Notes: generated by a model from the sequence alone, not told the origin. Numbered from the stretch's first letter, positions 34,112 through 43,697 are shown. The stretch: 64,000 nucleotides of DNA from an uncultured Bacteroidales bacterium (GCA_937899245.1 CALDKB010000054.1:1-64000), one strand, 5' to 3'. Numbers and translations: made by a program.

Positions 34112-37100
34112 ATGAAGAGAAAACTATATATACTTGCCGTTTTGTTCTGTGTTCTCGCAGGAGGCGTGTTGGCGCAGGATGCTCAAAACATACTAAGGCA
34201 TAACATCAATTATCATGTCGATTCGGTCGATATGTGGGGTGGCGGAGATGCTACTTTTATTGATTTTGATTATGATCTTATCGATTTGTGCCTCGGCCCG
34301 GGGTGCGGAAATGATCCTAGCATACATCAGGTATTCGGTACCGATGCGGCGGGTATTCATTTCGACTTCGACTTGTTCTTGTACTTGAAGTCGACGTTCA
34401 GCATGCACGGGTTCTCCAGCGGATATGTTGGCGTTAATTATCCGGTTCAGATAACTCTGGATTTCCCTGATGATTTGGGCTTCGACCATGGCGAGTGGGT
34501 GCCGATTCAGTCGTCGTATACTGTTCAGGATGGTTGGGCTCTTAACACCCATTTCCCGACGGCAGGAACTATCGCCTTGGACCTCGAATACGGTTTCGGC
34601 GCCGACCTCTCTCTTTCTGTTGAGGCTTTCGGCGATGAAGTCGTTCCGCCTATCCACCTGATTCCAGAAATTCAGTTCCCGGCTAGTCCACAATTCGATA
34701 CGCCAGTACCTCACGATTCTGTTGCTGTGATTTATCTTAACGCAGGCACAGGCGAGTATGCTTATCCATGGGTAAATGAAACTACCGGCGTGCCATATAT
34801 AAATACAGGATTCTTGGGCGATGGCGAAACTTTTGATATCGAAATACCAGACCGCTTCGGAATTGGTCTTACAGCCGACATAACTATTCCTTATGTGGAA
34901 ACCGAAGACCGTATTGATGGCCAGTGCCTGTATGCTGAAGGTCAGGACGACTGGTTGTCTTTGCACTGGAACTTGTTGCAATTTATCAGTTTCATCGGTA
35001 ACGCTGCCGGCCATCCGGAAGTGTCGGAGATTATTGACATCCTCGAGGGTCAAACTCTTGCTTACCCAATTTATGAGGACTATGTAATTACTATCGAATA
35101 TTATGTCTTGCATGCAATGGCGGAAATGAACATGGCTCTTGTTCAGGAGTTTTCTTTCTGTCCGACAATCGAGGCTACTCTGCGTTTCCCGATTCCTTTG
35201 CCTTATGCCGAAGTTGATGGCAATACTATTGTTCAGCAAGGCGAGTCTGAAAATATTACTTTTACCGTTAACAACGATTTGTATATCCAGTATCCTTGTT
35301 TCGGATGGGAAACAATGCAGGTTTACGACGTGACTTACAATATCCATAGCGGATTTGAAAACCATACCTATAATAATCTCCGTGTCGGATTGGACCTTCA
35401 GGTGCTTCACGTACATGTTCAGGTTCCGGGACTTGACAATATTTTCAATTTTGCAACAATGCCGGAAATTAGACTTCCTGAAATTGAGGGCGGATATGAA
35501 AATGCCGACGATGCTTTGGCTCAAGCTTATGAAATAGAAGGTTTCAATGTTAACCAGTATAAGGAGGGGCCAACAACCCGCGAAACAGAAACCCGTGATA
35601 TAGACTTGTGTATCCCTACCGATTGCGGTGCCTTGATAGATGAGTCGTTCGACCTGTTCGACGTTGACCTTGATTTTCTTGGCCTTGAAAGGGAATGGGA
35701 CTTGCAGTTCCCAGCAAGCCAGTATAATGTTTCTTTCCCGGGCACATGGCTCAACCCACGTCCAGAAATGGAAATTGATGTTGTAACACAGAATGTTATC
35801 TGCTATGGCGATGATTCTGGTATGATAACCACAACGATTGAAAACGGACTTATGGAATATGAATGGCAGTATTCTAACGGAGTCGTTAATGTTCATGAAG
35901 GTCCGACGGATGAAATTAACGTGGCTGCCGGTTACTACTATATTACCGTTATGAATGAATTTGGTTGCGAGGTTTATGGCGAAGCTAATATTTTGGAGGC
36001 AAATACTCCAATTGTTAGTATGACTCGTTCTGACAATGTTCTTTGCCACGGCGAATCTACTGGTAACTTATACGTATCCGTTTATGGCGGTGTTCCACCT
36101 TATACATTCGAATGGTCGAATGAAAGCACAGAGCAGAATCCTCAGGGCGTTCCAGCTGGTACTTATACGGTAACAATAACTGATGCTGTCGGTTGTGTTC
36201 AGGAAAACCAGGCGGTTGTTGCCGAACCTGCTACCGAACTTGAAATTACAAATGCCGAAATTCAGAACATTACTTGTTATGGAATGAGCGATGGCCACAT
36301 TGACTTATATGTTTATGGCGGCACTCCGGCATATACCTATTATTGGTCAAATGGAAGCACGGTACAGGATTTGTTCAACATTGGCGCCGGATCTTATACG
36401 GTTACAATAACTGATGCAAATGGTTGTTCCGTTTCCGATACTTATGTCGTAGTTGGTCCTGAACCGCTTGTATTGAACTTGGACGTACATGATGTTCAAT
36501 GCTATGCAGAAAATACAGGAAGTGTTGATTTGACAGTAACAGGAGGAACGGAACCTTATCAGTTTGCTTGGAGTACAGGCGAAACAACCGAGGATATTTC
36601 AGAACTTTATGCTGGATTTTACATTGTGACTGTTACCGATGCTCATGATTGTGTGGAATACGCAATGGCGGAAGTTCATCAGCCGGCATTGCCTTTGCAT
36701 GGCGAGATTGAAACAACCGACGTAAGATGCTACGGAGAGGCAAATGGCGTTTGTAACCTTACTGTTTCTGGTGGCAATGCTCCGTATTTTTATTCATGGA
36801 ATACAGGTGCTATTTCTGAAGATATCGACCATCTTGTCCCAGGAACTTATTCTGTCGTAATAAGCGATAGCAATGGTTGTGCTGCTTATGATACTGCTGT
36901 TATTATTCAGTCTGAATATCCGTTGTCGGGACAAATTTCCGGAACCGATGCTTCTTGCAATGGTGCGTCCGACGGAAATGTAATCTTCACCGCCGACGGT
37001 GGCTATGAACCATATCATTATGAATGGTCTAATGGAATGTGGTCGCAGAATCTAGTAAATGTTCCGGCAGGAACTTATACCGTTACTGTAACCGATGACA

Positions 37101-38395
37101 ATATGTGCCATAATGAGTTCTCGTATGTCGTTAATGAGCCGGATCCATTTTATATTCAGATGATGGATGATTTCACGGTATGTTATGGTATGACAGCACA
37201 AATCGGTGTCGGAATTGTTTCCGGTGGTGTTCCTCCATATACGGTATTGTGGAGCAATGGCGGCAGTGGTATGTCTACGGAGGTGTCGCCTCTGGAGACT
37301 ACAACTTATTACGCTTCTGTTGTTGATGCGGCAAACTGCTCAAGCGCACAGGTCGATGTTACCGTTTCTGTGCTCGACTCGATTTCGTTGTCTGTTGAAC
37401 TTTTGTCCGACTCTGTTGTATGTGCAGGAGAGAAGGTGGCCTTTGAAGTTGATGTTAATGGTGGCGGCATTGTTGACGGTAGCGTATTTGTAAATGGCGA
37501 GCGTGTAAAGTTGCCGTACGAACCAACTATCGAGATGGATACGGTATTTACTTTCGTGGCTTACGATAGCTGTCGCTACGATAGTGTAGTAATACCTATC
37601 AATATCCATACGTTTGGCGAGATACCTATTAATATATATGCCGATGTCGAGGAAGGCTGTGCTCCTTTGACCGTAAACTTTGCTGATAATACGCCATATC
37701 AGGGTCAGGCATACTTGTGGAACTTCGACGATGGAGATTTCGAGAACCTGTCGTTCGCTAGAGCTCCAAGCCATACATTCTATAATTCTGGAACATATCA
37801 TGTAAATCTGGAGGTAACTTCTACGGAAGAATGTAGACGTGATACTACAATCGCGATTACCGTATTTGCTATCCCGGAGGCCGATTTCAGGGTTGATAGG
37901 GCAAATGTTTCGCTGGCTAGCCCAATAATTAACTTTACTAATTATTCGCATGGCGGTTTCTGGAATATGTGGAACTTCGGCGATAATACTACGTCGTCAG
38001 AATCAAGTCCGGTTCATGCATACACAATGCCTGGCAATTATCACGTGGTACTTTCTACAACTTCGTTGTATGGATGTGTCGATACGGCAGGCGTAGACAT
38101 AAACGTAAGCAATGAGCACGCATTGTTTGCTCCAACGGCATTCACACCAAATAATGATGATATAAACGAAACCTTCCGAGTATTTGGCAATTCAATCGAT
38201 CCAAATGTATTCTCGATGATTATCTATGACAGATGGGGCGCAACAATCTTCAAGTCGAATAATATCGAGGAAGAATGGGATGGTACCGATGGCACGCGGC
38301 CATGTCCTGAGGGCCTGTATACATGGCGAATCTACTATCAGGATATGTTTGGAATAGAGTACGAAAAGGTCGGAACGGTAATGCTTATCCGATAA
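34112..38395 (+). CDS. Giant T9SS surface protein with SprB repeats, PKD domains and type B sorting domain
   Basis: 1427 residues with a signal peptide (KRKLYILAVLFCVLAGGVLAQ). Residues 22-550 are a beta-rich region I do not recognise. From about residue 556 come six SprB repeats and a degenerate seventh, spaced 221-238 nt apart. Each has the pattern C-xG, GG-PPY-F-WSNG, LxxGxYTVTITDAxGC (for example NVLCHGESTGN, VPAGTYTVTITDAVGC). Two PKD domains follow (LWNFDDGDFEN with SHTFYNSGTYHVNL; MWNFGDNTTSSESSPVHAY). The last ~90 residues are a CHU_C/gliding-type (type B) T9SS domain: AFTPNNDDINETFRVFG, IYDRWGATIF and WDGTDG. SprB is the gliding-motility adhesin of flavobacteria; here an adhesin role is likelier, as no gliding genes are visible. 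Confidence 0.92.
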   Translation: MKRKLYILAVLFCVLAGGVLAQDAQNILRHNINYHVDSVDMWGGGDATFIDFDYDLIDLCLGPGCGNDPSIHQVFGTDAAGIHFDFDLFLYLKSTFSMHGFSSGYVGVNYPVQITLDFPDDLGFDHGEWVPIQSSYTVQDGWALNTHFPTAGTIALDLEYGFGADLSLSVEAFGDEVVPPIHLIPEIQFPASPQFDTPVPHDSVAVIYLNAGTGEYAYPWVNETTGVPYINTGFLGDGETFDIEIPDRFGIGLTADITIPYVETEDRIDGQCLYAEGQDDWLSLHWNLLQFISFIGNAAGHPEVSEIIDILEGQTLAYPIYEDYVITIEYYVLHAMAEMNMALVQEFSFCPTIEATLRFPIPLPYAEVDGNTIVQQGESENITFTVNNDLYIQYPCFGWETMQVYDVTYNIHSGFENHTYNNLRVGLDLQVLHVHVQVPGLDNIFNFATMPEIRLPEIEGGYENADDALAQAYEIEGFNVNQYKEGPTTRETETRDIDLCIPTDCGALIDESFDLFDVDLDFLGLEREWDLQFPASQYNVSFPGTWLNPRPEMEIDVVTQNVICYGDDSGMITTTIENGLMEYEWQYSNGVVNVHEGPTDEINVAAGYYYITVMNEFGCEVYGEANILEANTPIVSMTRSDNVLCHGESTGNLYVSVYGGVPPYTFEWSNESTEQNPQGVPAGTYTVTITDAVGCVQENQAVVAEPATELEITNAEIQNITCYGMSDGHIDLYVYGGTPAYTYYWSNGSTVQDLFNIGAGSYTVTITDANGCSVSDTYVVVGPEPLVLNLDVHDVQCYAENTGSVDLTVTGGTEPYQFAWSTGETTEDISELYAGFYIVTVTDAHDCVEYAMAEVHQPALPLHGEIETTDVRCYGEANGVCNLTVSGGNAPYFYSWNTGAISEDIDHLVPGTYSVVISDSNGCAAYDTAVIIQSEYPLSGQISGTDASCNGASDGNVIFTADGGYEPYHYEWSNGMWSQNLVNVPAGTYTVTVTDDNMCHNEFSYVVNEPDPFYIQMMDDFTVCYGMTAQIGVGIVSGGVPPYTVLWSNGGSGMSTEVSPLETTTYYASVVDAANCSSAQVDVTVSVLDSISLSVELLSDSVVCAGEKVAFEVDVNGGGIVDGSVFVNGERVKLPYEPTIEMDTVFTFVAYDSCRYDSVVIPINIHTFGEIPINIYADVEEGCAPLTVNFADNTPYQGQAYLWNFDDGDFENLSFARAPSHTFYNSGTYHVNLEVTSTEECRRDTTIAITVFAIPEADFRVDRANVSLASPIINFTNYSHGGFWNMWNFGDNTTSSESSPVHAYTMPGNYHVVLSTTSLYGCVDTAGVDINVSNEHALFAPTAFTPNNDDINETFRVFGNSIDPNVFSMIIYDRWGATIFKSNNIEEEWDGTDGTRPCPEGLYTWRIYYQDMFGIEYEKVGTVMLIR

Positions 38396-38397
38396 AC

Positions 38398-38440
38398 AAA
38401 AAAAAGCGATGCAAATGAATTTTGTGTCGCTTTTTTGTTT
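38398..38440 (+). terminator. Intrinsic terminator behind the SprB-repeat gene
   Basis: AAAAAAGCGATGCAAA pairs with TTTGTGTCGCTTTTTT (14 of 16 positions) across a five-base loop, followed by TGTTT. It starts 3 nt after the stop codon. Confidence 0.85.
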
Positions 38441-38473
38441 ATATTTATAACGCGAATTTTAAATAGTTTATGT

Positions 38474-39775
38474 ATGGAAAATAATAGGCTCCCCTTGATT
38501 CAAGATGCCGATTTGAAAGGCAAGATCGTACTTGTTAGAGTTGACCATAATGTGGTAAAGTCGGGCATAATTCACGACCCTTATAGAATTGATGCAACTT
38601 TCGGAACTTTGTTTTACATCCTTTCGAAAGGTGGAAAAATCATTCTTATGACGCACGTTGGTCGTCCGAAGGATAAGAAGACAGGTAAAATTACTATAGA
38701 CGATAAGACATCTGTGCAACCAATCGTCGACTATCTGGAAAACAAACTTCATATTAAGATTGAAGTGCCTGATTTTTATTCGCATGAAAATAACGGTTAT
38801 TTGAGCATTGAGACAAATGTAAACCATAGTATTCGCCGTTTGCGCAATCACGATGTTGATATGATTTATTTGCCGAATACCCGTTGGTTTACTGGCGAGG
38901 AGGCAAAGGGGGCAGACCAGGAGCGTTTTGCAAACCAGCTGGCAGGTTTAGCTGACATTTATGTTAATGATGCGTTCGGTAGCTGGCAGGCCCATGCTTC
39001 TACTGTGGGCGTAACTAAGTATCTGCCTTCGTATGCCGGTTTCTTGATGCAGAGGGAAATTGAAAACTTGAATCGTATTTTTGAAGCCGAAAGTCCATTT
39101 GTGGCTGTGGTTGCAGGAAGCAAGTTCGATACTAAAATCGAATCCTTGTATGCATTGTTGAAGAAAGCCGACAAACTTGTTCTGGGCGGTGTTATCTATA
39201 ATGCTTATTTGTGCGCAAAATACGATTTCAAGATTAAGGGTGTTGAAGAGGAAGATGTTGCGCTAGCAAGAGAATTTGTTGAGTTCGCAAAGCAATATCC
39301 TGGAAAGGTAGTTGAAATGCCAATAATTTGCGAATCTGACGTTTTTGGAGAGAGAATAGAAGGCAAGTATCGTATTCACGATATCCGCAAGGTGCCGCGC
39401 GGAACAGAATTCAACTGGGTTATGGACGTTGATCCGCGTTGTTACGACGAGCCGGAAATAATTGATGTCTTCCATTCTGCAAAGACTATTTTCGTAAATG
39501 CAGTTATGGGATTCGTTCCGCATTTCAACGAGGGTACAATCGCTCTCGATACTATTATCGATCAAAATCCGCAGGCCGTTAAGCTATATGGTGGCGGTGA
39601 TACCATGCAGGAATTGAAGCGTCTGTTGCCTGGCTTGTACATTATGGCTCTCGACAGCAAGGACTACTACATCTTTACTGGTGGTGGTGCTGTTTTGAAG
39701 GCGATAGAGCAGAATTCGCATTTGGGAATTGCTCCAATAAAGGCGCTAATAGAGTCTGCTAACGGTTTGAAATAA
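38474..39775 (+). CDS. Divergent phosphoglycerate kinase-like protein
   Basis: 433 residues from the ATG at 38474. The PGK fold is clear: GKIVLVRVDHNVV, MTHVGRPKD (substrate His and Arg), LPNTRW (Arg), VNDAFGSWQAHAST, AGSKFDTKI (phosphate-binding Lys), KLYGGGDTMQEL and FTGGGAVLKAI (nucleotide loops). Several usual positions differ: VRVDFNVP reads VRVDHNVV, the DAFGxxHRAH element reads DAFGSWQAH (its Arg becomes Gln), and the WNGPMGVFE element reads VNAVMGFVP. Canonical PGK transfers phosphate between 1,3-bisphosphoglycerate and ADP in glycolysis. With these changes the protein may be a slower or re-purposed relative, or the divergent lineage form. No other glycolytic gene is nearby. Confidence 0.85.
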   Translation: MENNRLPLIQDADLKGKIVLVRVDHNVVKSGIIHDPYRIDATFGTLFYILSKGGKIILMTHVGRPKDKKTGKITIDDKTSVQPIVDYLENKLHIKIEVPDFYSHENNGYLSIETNVNHSIRRLRNHDVDMIYLPNTRWFTGEEAKGADQERFANQLAGLADIYVNDAFGSWQAHASTVGVTKYLPSYAGFLMQREIENLNRIFEAESPFVAVVAGSKFDTKIESLYALLKKADKLVLGGVIYNAYLCAKYDFKIKGVEEEDVALAREFVEFAKQYPGKVVEMPIICESDVFGERIEGKYRIHDIRKVPRGTEFNWVMDVDPRCYDEPEIIDVFHSAKTIFVNAVMGFVPHFNEGTIALDTIIDQNPQAVKLYGGGDTMQELKRLLPGLYIMALDSKDYYIFTGGGAVLKAIEQNSHLGIAPIKALIESANGLK

Positions 39776-39781
39776 AGATGT

Positions 39782-39816
39782 TTTGCAAATTTACAGTTCA
39801 ACTGTAAATTTGCAAA
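39782..39816. terminator. Near-perfect long inverted repeat behind the PGK-like gene
   Basis: Arms TTTGCAAATTTACAGTT (39782-39798) and its exact complement (39800-39816) around a single C. There is no strong T-run after it, so it may be a terminator, an mRNA-stabilising hairpin or a protein-binding palindrome. It starts 6 nt after the stop. Confidence 0.6.
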
Positions 39817-39909
39817 TGACATTTTATCTGTTTTCTGATTAGAATTACAGATACCTTTTTTATAACTTATCCTATATTTTTGTTTAGTATTAACTTTAAA
39901 TAATATATT

Positions 39910-40863
39910 ATGAAAAATTTAAAACAATTTGGTTTTGTGTTTTTGCTGGGATTTATGGCAATTTTCACTGGATGCAAAAAGGACGCGAATCTCGAGGTGG
40001 TAACTAAAGGCTGTTCCAATATAGGTGTCAACACAGCATATTTGCAAGGCACTGTTTCTTATGGTGGCAATGGCGACATTACTTGCGGTTTCTACTACGA
40101 TTTGAATTCGGACATGTCAAATGCTTTGGTTTCCAATAGTACTAATCTTTCTGCAGGTTCGTTTTCGGTTACCTTGACAGGACTTCTGACAAGTACAACA
40201 TATTATTATCAAGCCTATGCATTGGCCGACGGAATAGTTGTAAAGGGAGACGTCAAGTCGTTTACAACAGCAGAGTCCGGAACTTCCGGTGGCGGTAGTG
40301 GTACGGGTACTGTTACCGTGTATAATGAGGTTGTTTCTGGTAACGAAGGTGGACACAACTATGTTGACCTCGGTTTGCCAAGTGGTTTGAGGTGGGCAAC
40401 TTGTAATATAGGTGCTACAAATCCTGAAGATAATGGTAATTATTATGCATGGGGTGAAACATCTCCATATAATGGCTCGTGCACATATATTGACAATCCA
40501 ACTACGCTTCCGTCTGATCGTGATGCTGCTTCTGTAAACTGGTCCGGTAGCTGGCGTATGCCAACTGAAACAGAAATGAAAGAATTGATAGATAATTGCA
40601 CTTGGCAATGGATAACACATAATAGTGTGAACGGATATTGTGTAACGGGACCTAACGGCAATTCAATATTCCTTCCTGCTGCTGGCCAAGGTAGCGGTTA
40701 TAATTCTCTTCTCAATGTCGGTGACAACGGAAACTACTGGACTTCTTCTCTCTATACCATTTCTTCTGGTTACGTATATTATCTAAACTTTTCTACAAGC
40801 AGTTACCGCATGAATAATTACGATCGCAGTTATGGTCGGTCGGTTCGCGCTGTGTGCCAGTAG
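39910..40863 (+). CDS. Lipoprotein with Fib_succ_major (Fibrobacter succinogenes major paralogous) domain
   Basis: 317 residues. Lipoprotein signal (GFVFLLGFMAIFTGC, lipidated Cys then KKD). Residues about 25-120 are a fibronectin type III-like domain (AYLQGTVSYGGNGDI, TGLLTSTTYYYQAYA). A Gly/Ser/Thr linker follows. Residues about 145-317 are the Fib_succ_major domain: GHNYVDLGLPSGLRWATCNI, YYAWGETSPY, SWRMPTETEMKELIDNC, GSGYNSLLNVGDNGNYWTSS and YGRSVRAVC. These domains occur in many surface lipoproteins of Bacteroidota and Fibrobacter with no known enzyme activity; binding of polysaccharide or protein is a guess. Confidence 0.9.
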   Translation: MKNLKQFGFVFLLGFMAIFTGCKKDANLEVVTKGCSNIGVNTAYLQGTVSYGGNGDITCGFYYDLNSDMSNALVSNSTNLSAGSFSVTLTGLLTSTTYYYQAYALADGIVVKGDVKSFTTAESGTSGGGSGTGTVTVYNEVVSGNEGGHNYVDLGLPSGLRWATCNIGATNPEDNGNYYAWGETSPYNGSCTYIDNPTTLPSDRDAASVNWSGSWRMPTETEMKELIDNCTWQWITHNSVNGYCVTGPNGNSIFLPAAGQGSGYNSLLNVGDNGNYWTSSLYTISSGYVYYLNFSTSSYRMNNYDRSYGRSVRAVCQ

Positions 40864-40949
40864 TATTTATTCTTGTGTGCCGGTACAAACATTTTCTTAT
40901 TTATGCGGATGTTGACGCGGAGTAATCAATAAAATTAATTGATAAAAAA

Positions 40950-40972
40950 AAACCGAATATTCGGGCTTTTTT
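40950..40972. terminator. Bidirectional terminator between convergent genes
   Basis: Palindrome CCGAATATTCGG (40953-40964) with A-rich sequence on the left and a T-run (40967-40972) on the right. It separates the Fib_succ lipoprotein (plus) from the M3 peptidase (minus). Confidence 0.75.
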
Positions 40973-40990
40973 GTGCTTTATAGAGTTGTC

Positions 40991-43099
40991 CTATTTCAAG
41001 CCTCTGTTCTTCAGCAGCGGTTCAATTGATGGTTCCTGGCCGCGGAAGCGCTTGTAGAGTATCATTGCGTCTTCTGTGTTACCATTCTTGAGGACATTGT
41101 TGCGGAATGACTCTGCTGTCTTCTTGTCGAAAACGCCATTTTCCTTGAATGCCTCGAAAGCATCGTTGTCGAGTACTGCAGCCCATGTATATCCATAGTA
41201 GCCCGCGCTATATCCGCCCGAGAATACATGCTGGAAATATGTGCTCTTGTAACGAGAGATGATTTCCGGAATCAAGCCGATTTTTGCCATTTCTGCATCT
41301 TCAAAGTCTGGGAGTTTGATTTCGGTAGGTTCGGAAATGTTTGCGTATGCCATATCGAGAAGCGATGCTGCGATAAGTTCTGTATTGATGAAGCCCTGTC
41401 CGTAAGTCGATGCTGCTTCAATCTTGTTGATTAGGGAGTCTGGAATTGCTTCTCCGGTCTTGTAGTGTTTTGCATACATTTTCATAACTTCTGGATATCC
41501 AGCCCAATGTTCCATAATTTGTGATGGCAATTCAACAAAGTCGCGAGAAACGCTTGTGCCTGACAACGATTCGTAACGGCAATCTGTAAGAATGCTATGC
41601 AGGGCATGTCCAAATTCGTGGAAAAGGGTAGATGTTTCATCAAAGTTCAACAACGATGGTTTGTCGCCGGTTGGCTTTGTGAAGTTGAGAACAAGCGATA
41701 CCAATGGAATAATTCTCTTGCCATCCTTGCTGTACGACTGTTCGCGGAAGTTTGTCATCCAAGCACCGCTGCGCTTGCTTTCGCGTGGGAAGAAATCCAT
41801 GTAAAGTATTGCGATTACTTCGTTGTTTTCAACGACTTCGTAAGCAACTGCATCTGGATGGTAAACAGGAATGTTCTTGTTTTCGCGGAATTCGATGCCG
41901 TAAAGTTTGTTTGCAACCATAAATATGGCGTCCTTTACGTTGTCGAGGGAGAAGTACGGACGTATTACGTCGTCGTTCAAATCGTATTTCTGCTTGCGAA
42001 GAGTTTCGCAATAGTAACGCCAGTCGCAAGGTTCAAGCTTGAAGTTTCCGCCTTCAGCGTCAATCATCTTTTGATATTCTGCGGCTTCTTCCTTTGCCTT
42101 GGCAAGTGCTGGTTCCCAAACTTGCATCAGAAGGTCATCGACAGCTTCCGGAGTTTTTGCCATATTGTCGTCGAGAACGTATGCTGCGTGCGACTTATAT
42201 CCAAGAATATTGGCTCTTTCGAGACGAAGGTTTACGATTTGGTTGATTATGTCGTAGTTGTTTGTTTCGCCCGATGTGCAACGTGTTGAATATGCTGTCC
42301 AAAGTTCCTTGCGAAGTTCGCGGTCCTTGCAGTTCATTAGGAATGGCTCCATGCTTGGAAGGTGGATTGTGAAAACATATTTGCCTTTTGTGTCGTCAGA
42401 TTCGTTGCCAAGTTCGAGAGCGGCGGCAAGCTGGTCTTCAGTACATCCTTCGAGGCGAGCAACATCGTCAACAACTAGTTTGTAGTCGTTGGTTGCTTTC
42501 AGTACATTGTTGCCGAATTTCATTGTCAAAAGCGAAAGCTTTTCGTTGATTTCGCGGAAACGAGCTTGTTTTTCTTCTGGAACATTTGCACCGCCACGAA
42601 CAAAACCCTTGTAGGTCTCTTCGAGAAGACGCATCTGGACTGCATCGAGGTTGAGAGATTCGCGCTGGTCGTATACTGCTTTAATGCGTTCGAAAAGTTT
42701 TGCATTCAAGCTAATATCGTCGCCGTGTTGTGAAAGTTTTGGTAGAATTTCTTCCGAAATGTTTTCCATTTCCTCAGAATTCATACATTCTGCAAGGTTG
42801 AAGAAAATGCCTTCAACGCGAGTAAGCATCGAGCCGCTTTCTTCGAGTGCGATAATCGTGTTTTCAAATGTCGGTGCTTCTGAGTTGTTGACGATTGCGT
42901 CGATTTCTTCTCTTTGCATTTTCATTGCTTCCTCGAATGCTGGAATGTAATGCTCCGTTTTAATTTGATCGAATGGCGGAACCTGATATTCGGTCGTCCA
43001 TTCCTGAAGAAGAGGATTCGTCTGTTCCTTTTCCTTTTTGCAAGAACTTACCATAACTAATAGTGTTAATGCGGTTAAAATTGTTAGACTTTTTCTCAT
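40991..43099 (-). CDS. dcp: M3 family dipeptidyl carboxypeptidase, lipoprotein
   Basis: 702 residues from the ATG at 43099; the longer in-frame extension runs through repeat DNA and is not used. Lipoprotein signal (KSLTILTALTLLVMVSSC, then KKEKEQ). The M3 catalytic region is STLFHEFGHALHSIL (HExxH near residue 490) with the third ligand Glu in the following helix (INKIEAASTYGQGF). Other family parts are NPLLQEWTTEYQVPPFDQI and SGGYSAGYYGYTWA. It releases C-terminal dipeptides from peptides, here at the periplasmic face of a membrane. A -7 box lies 22 nt upstream (43122-43129). Confidence 0.93.
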   Translation of the reverse strand: MRKSLTILTALTLLVMVSSCKKEKEQTNPLLQEWTTEYQVPPFDQIKTEHYIPAFEEAMKMQREEIDAIVNNSEAPTFENTIIALEESGSMLTRVEGIFFNLAECMNSEEMENISEEILPKLSQHGDDISLNAKLFERIKAVYDQRESLNLDAVQMRLLEETYKGFVRGGANVPEEKQARFREINEKLSLLTMKFGNNVLKATNDYKLVVDDVARLEGCTEDQLAAALELGNESDDTKGKYVFTIHLPSMEPFLMNCKDRELRKELWTAYSTRCTSGETNNYDIINQIVNLRLERANILGYKSHAAYVLDDNMAKTPEAVDDLLMQVWEPALAKAKEEAAEYQKMIDAEGGNFKLEPCDWRYYCETLRKQKYDLNDDVIRPYFSLDNVKDAIFMVANKLYGIEFRENKNIPVYHPDAVAYEVVENNEVIAILYMDFFPRESKRSGAWMTNFREQSYSKDGKRIIPLVSLVLNFTKPTGDKPSLLNFDETSTLFHEFGHALHSILTDCRYESLSGTSVSRDFVELPSQIMEHWAGYPEVMKMYAKHYKTGEAIPDSLINKIEAASTYGQGFINTELIAASLLDMAYANISEPTEIKLPDFEDAEMAKIGLIPEIISRYKSTYFQHVFSGGYSAGYYGYTWAAVLDNDAFEAFKENGVFDKKTAESFRNNVLKNGNTEDAMILYKRFRGQEPSIEPLLKNRGLK

Positions 43100-43121
43100 T
43101 GTTATAAAATTTATTGATGTA

Positions 43122-43129
43122 CAAAGGTA
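43122..43129 (-). promoter_or_regulatory. -7 box of dcp
   Basis: TACCTTTG on the minus strand, 22 nt before the ATG at 43099. It supports the short start over the long frame. Confidence 0.6.
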
Positions 43130-43224
43130 GGAAGAATGTTTAAAAGTTTGAGGTTTAAATGTTGAATTGTTTGAACAGTTTTGAACAGCAAAACAATTTG
43201 TACTTCCTCTGGCATCATTACCAG

Positions 43225-43296
43225 TGTTCCCTGAACGTCTTGTACTGAGCGTAGTCGACGTAATTCGAATGGGGTTGGTCGAAGCTATGGTGATGA
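43225..43296. repeat. Dispersed TGTTCCCTGAACG / GTCGACGTAA element, copy B
   Basis: Contains TGTTCCCTGAACGTCTTGTA, CTGAGCGTAGTCGACGTAA and GGTTGGTCGAAGC. Same orientation as copy C 403 bp further on, and inverted relative to copy A at 18429-18476. Confidence 0.8.
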
Positions 43297-43627
43297 AAAT
43301 TCTTTTGGCTGTCGAAGATATGGTTGTTTTTCCGCTCGAGCCGCGTGGCTTTCCCTTATTTGTCAGCAAAAAAGGAAACAAAAAACTGTTGTCGCCGCAC
43401 CTGCTTTGCTAAAAATCGACTTTACTTTGCTAACCGCAGGAACTTGACTTCGCAAGCTCCGTCTTCGGACAGCCTGCGCTTTTACGCTTCGTAAATCCGA
43501 TTTTCTTTACGCTCACCAGCTGATGCGACCAGTCAAGGTATCGCAAAGCGATGGGTTTAAAACATGGCTAAAGCCATGGGTGCAAGGTGGTTCTGTCGGC
43601 CCTTTGACATGTCAGTAGCATTATCTG

Positions 43628-43697
43628 TGTTCCCTAAACGTCTTGTACTGAGCATAGTCGACGTAAGTCGGAGGGAGTTGGTCGAAGCCGCGATGAC
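43628..43697. repeat. Dispersed TGTTCCCTAAACG / GTCGACGTAA element, copy C
   Basis: Contains TGTTCCCTAAACGTCTTGTA, CTGAGCATAGTCGACGTAA and GAGTTGGTCGAAGC; closely similar to copy B. A shorter related stretch (CTTCGACAAGCTCAG and GAAGCTCAGGGTG) occurs near 44590-44625. Confidence 0.8.

Noticed and set aside
34193..36049. 618-codon open frame antisense to the SprB-repeat gene
   Set aside because: It is a long shadow frame: the plus-strand protein has signal peptide, repeats and sorting domain, while the antisense translation shows no domain or signal.
35781..37400. Regular ~230-nt periodicity taken for a tandem repeat or CRISPR array
   Set aside because: The period is explained by SprB protein repeats; the units differ at DNA level and there are no identical repeats with spacers.
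40991..43381. Start of dcp at 43381 (796 codons)
   Set aside because: The first ~94 codons would come from the repeat element and -7 box; the lipoprotein signal begins at 43099.
43224..43412. 62-codon plus-strand frame in the dcp upstream region
   Set aside because: It runs through dispersed repeats and the repeat elements explain it; no ribosome site or family.
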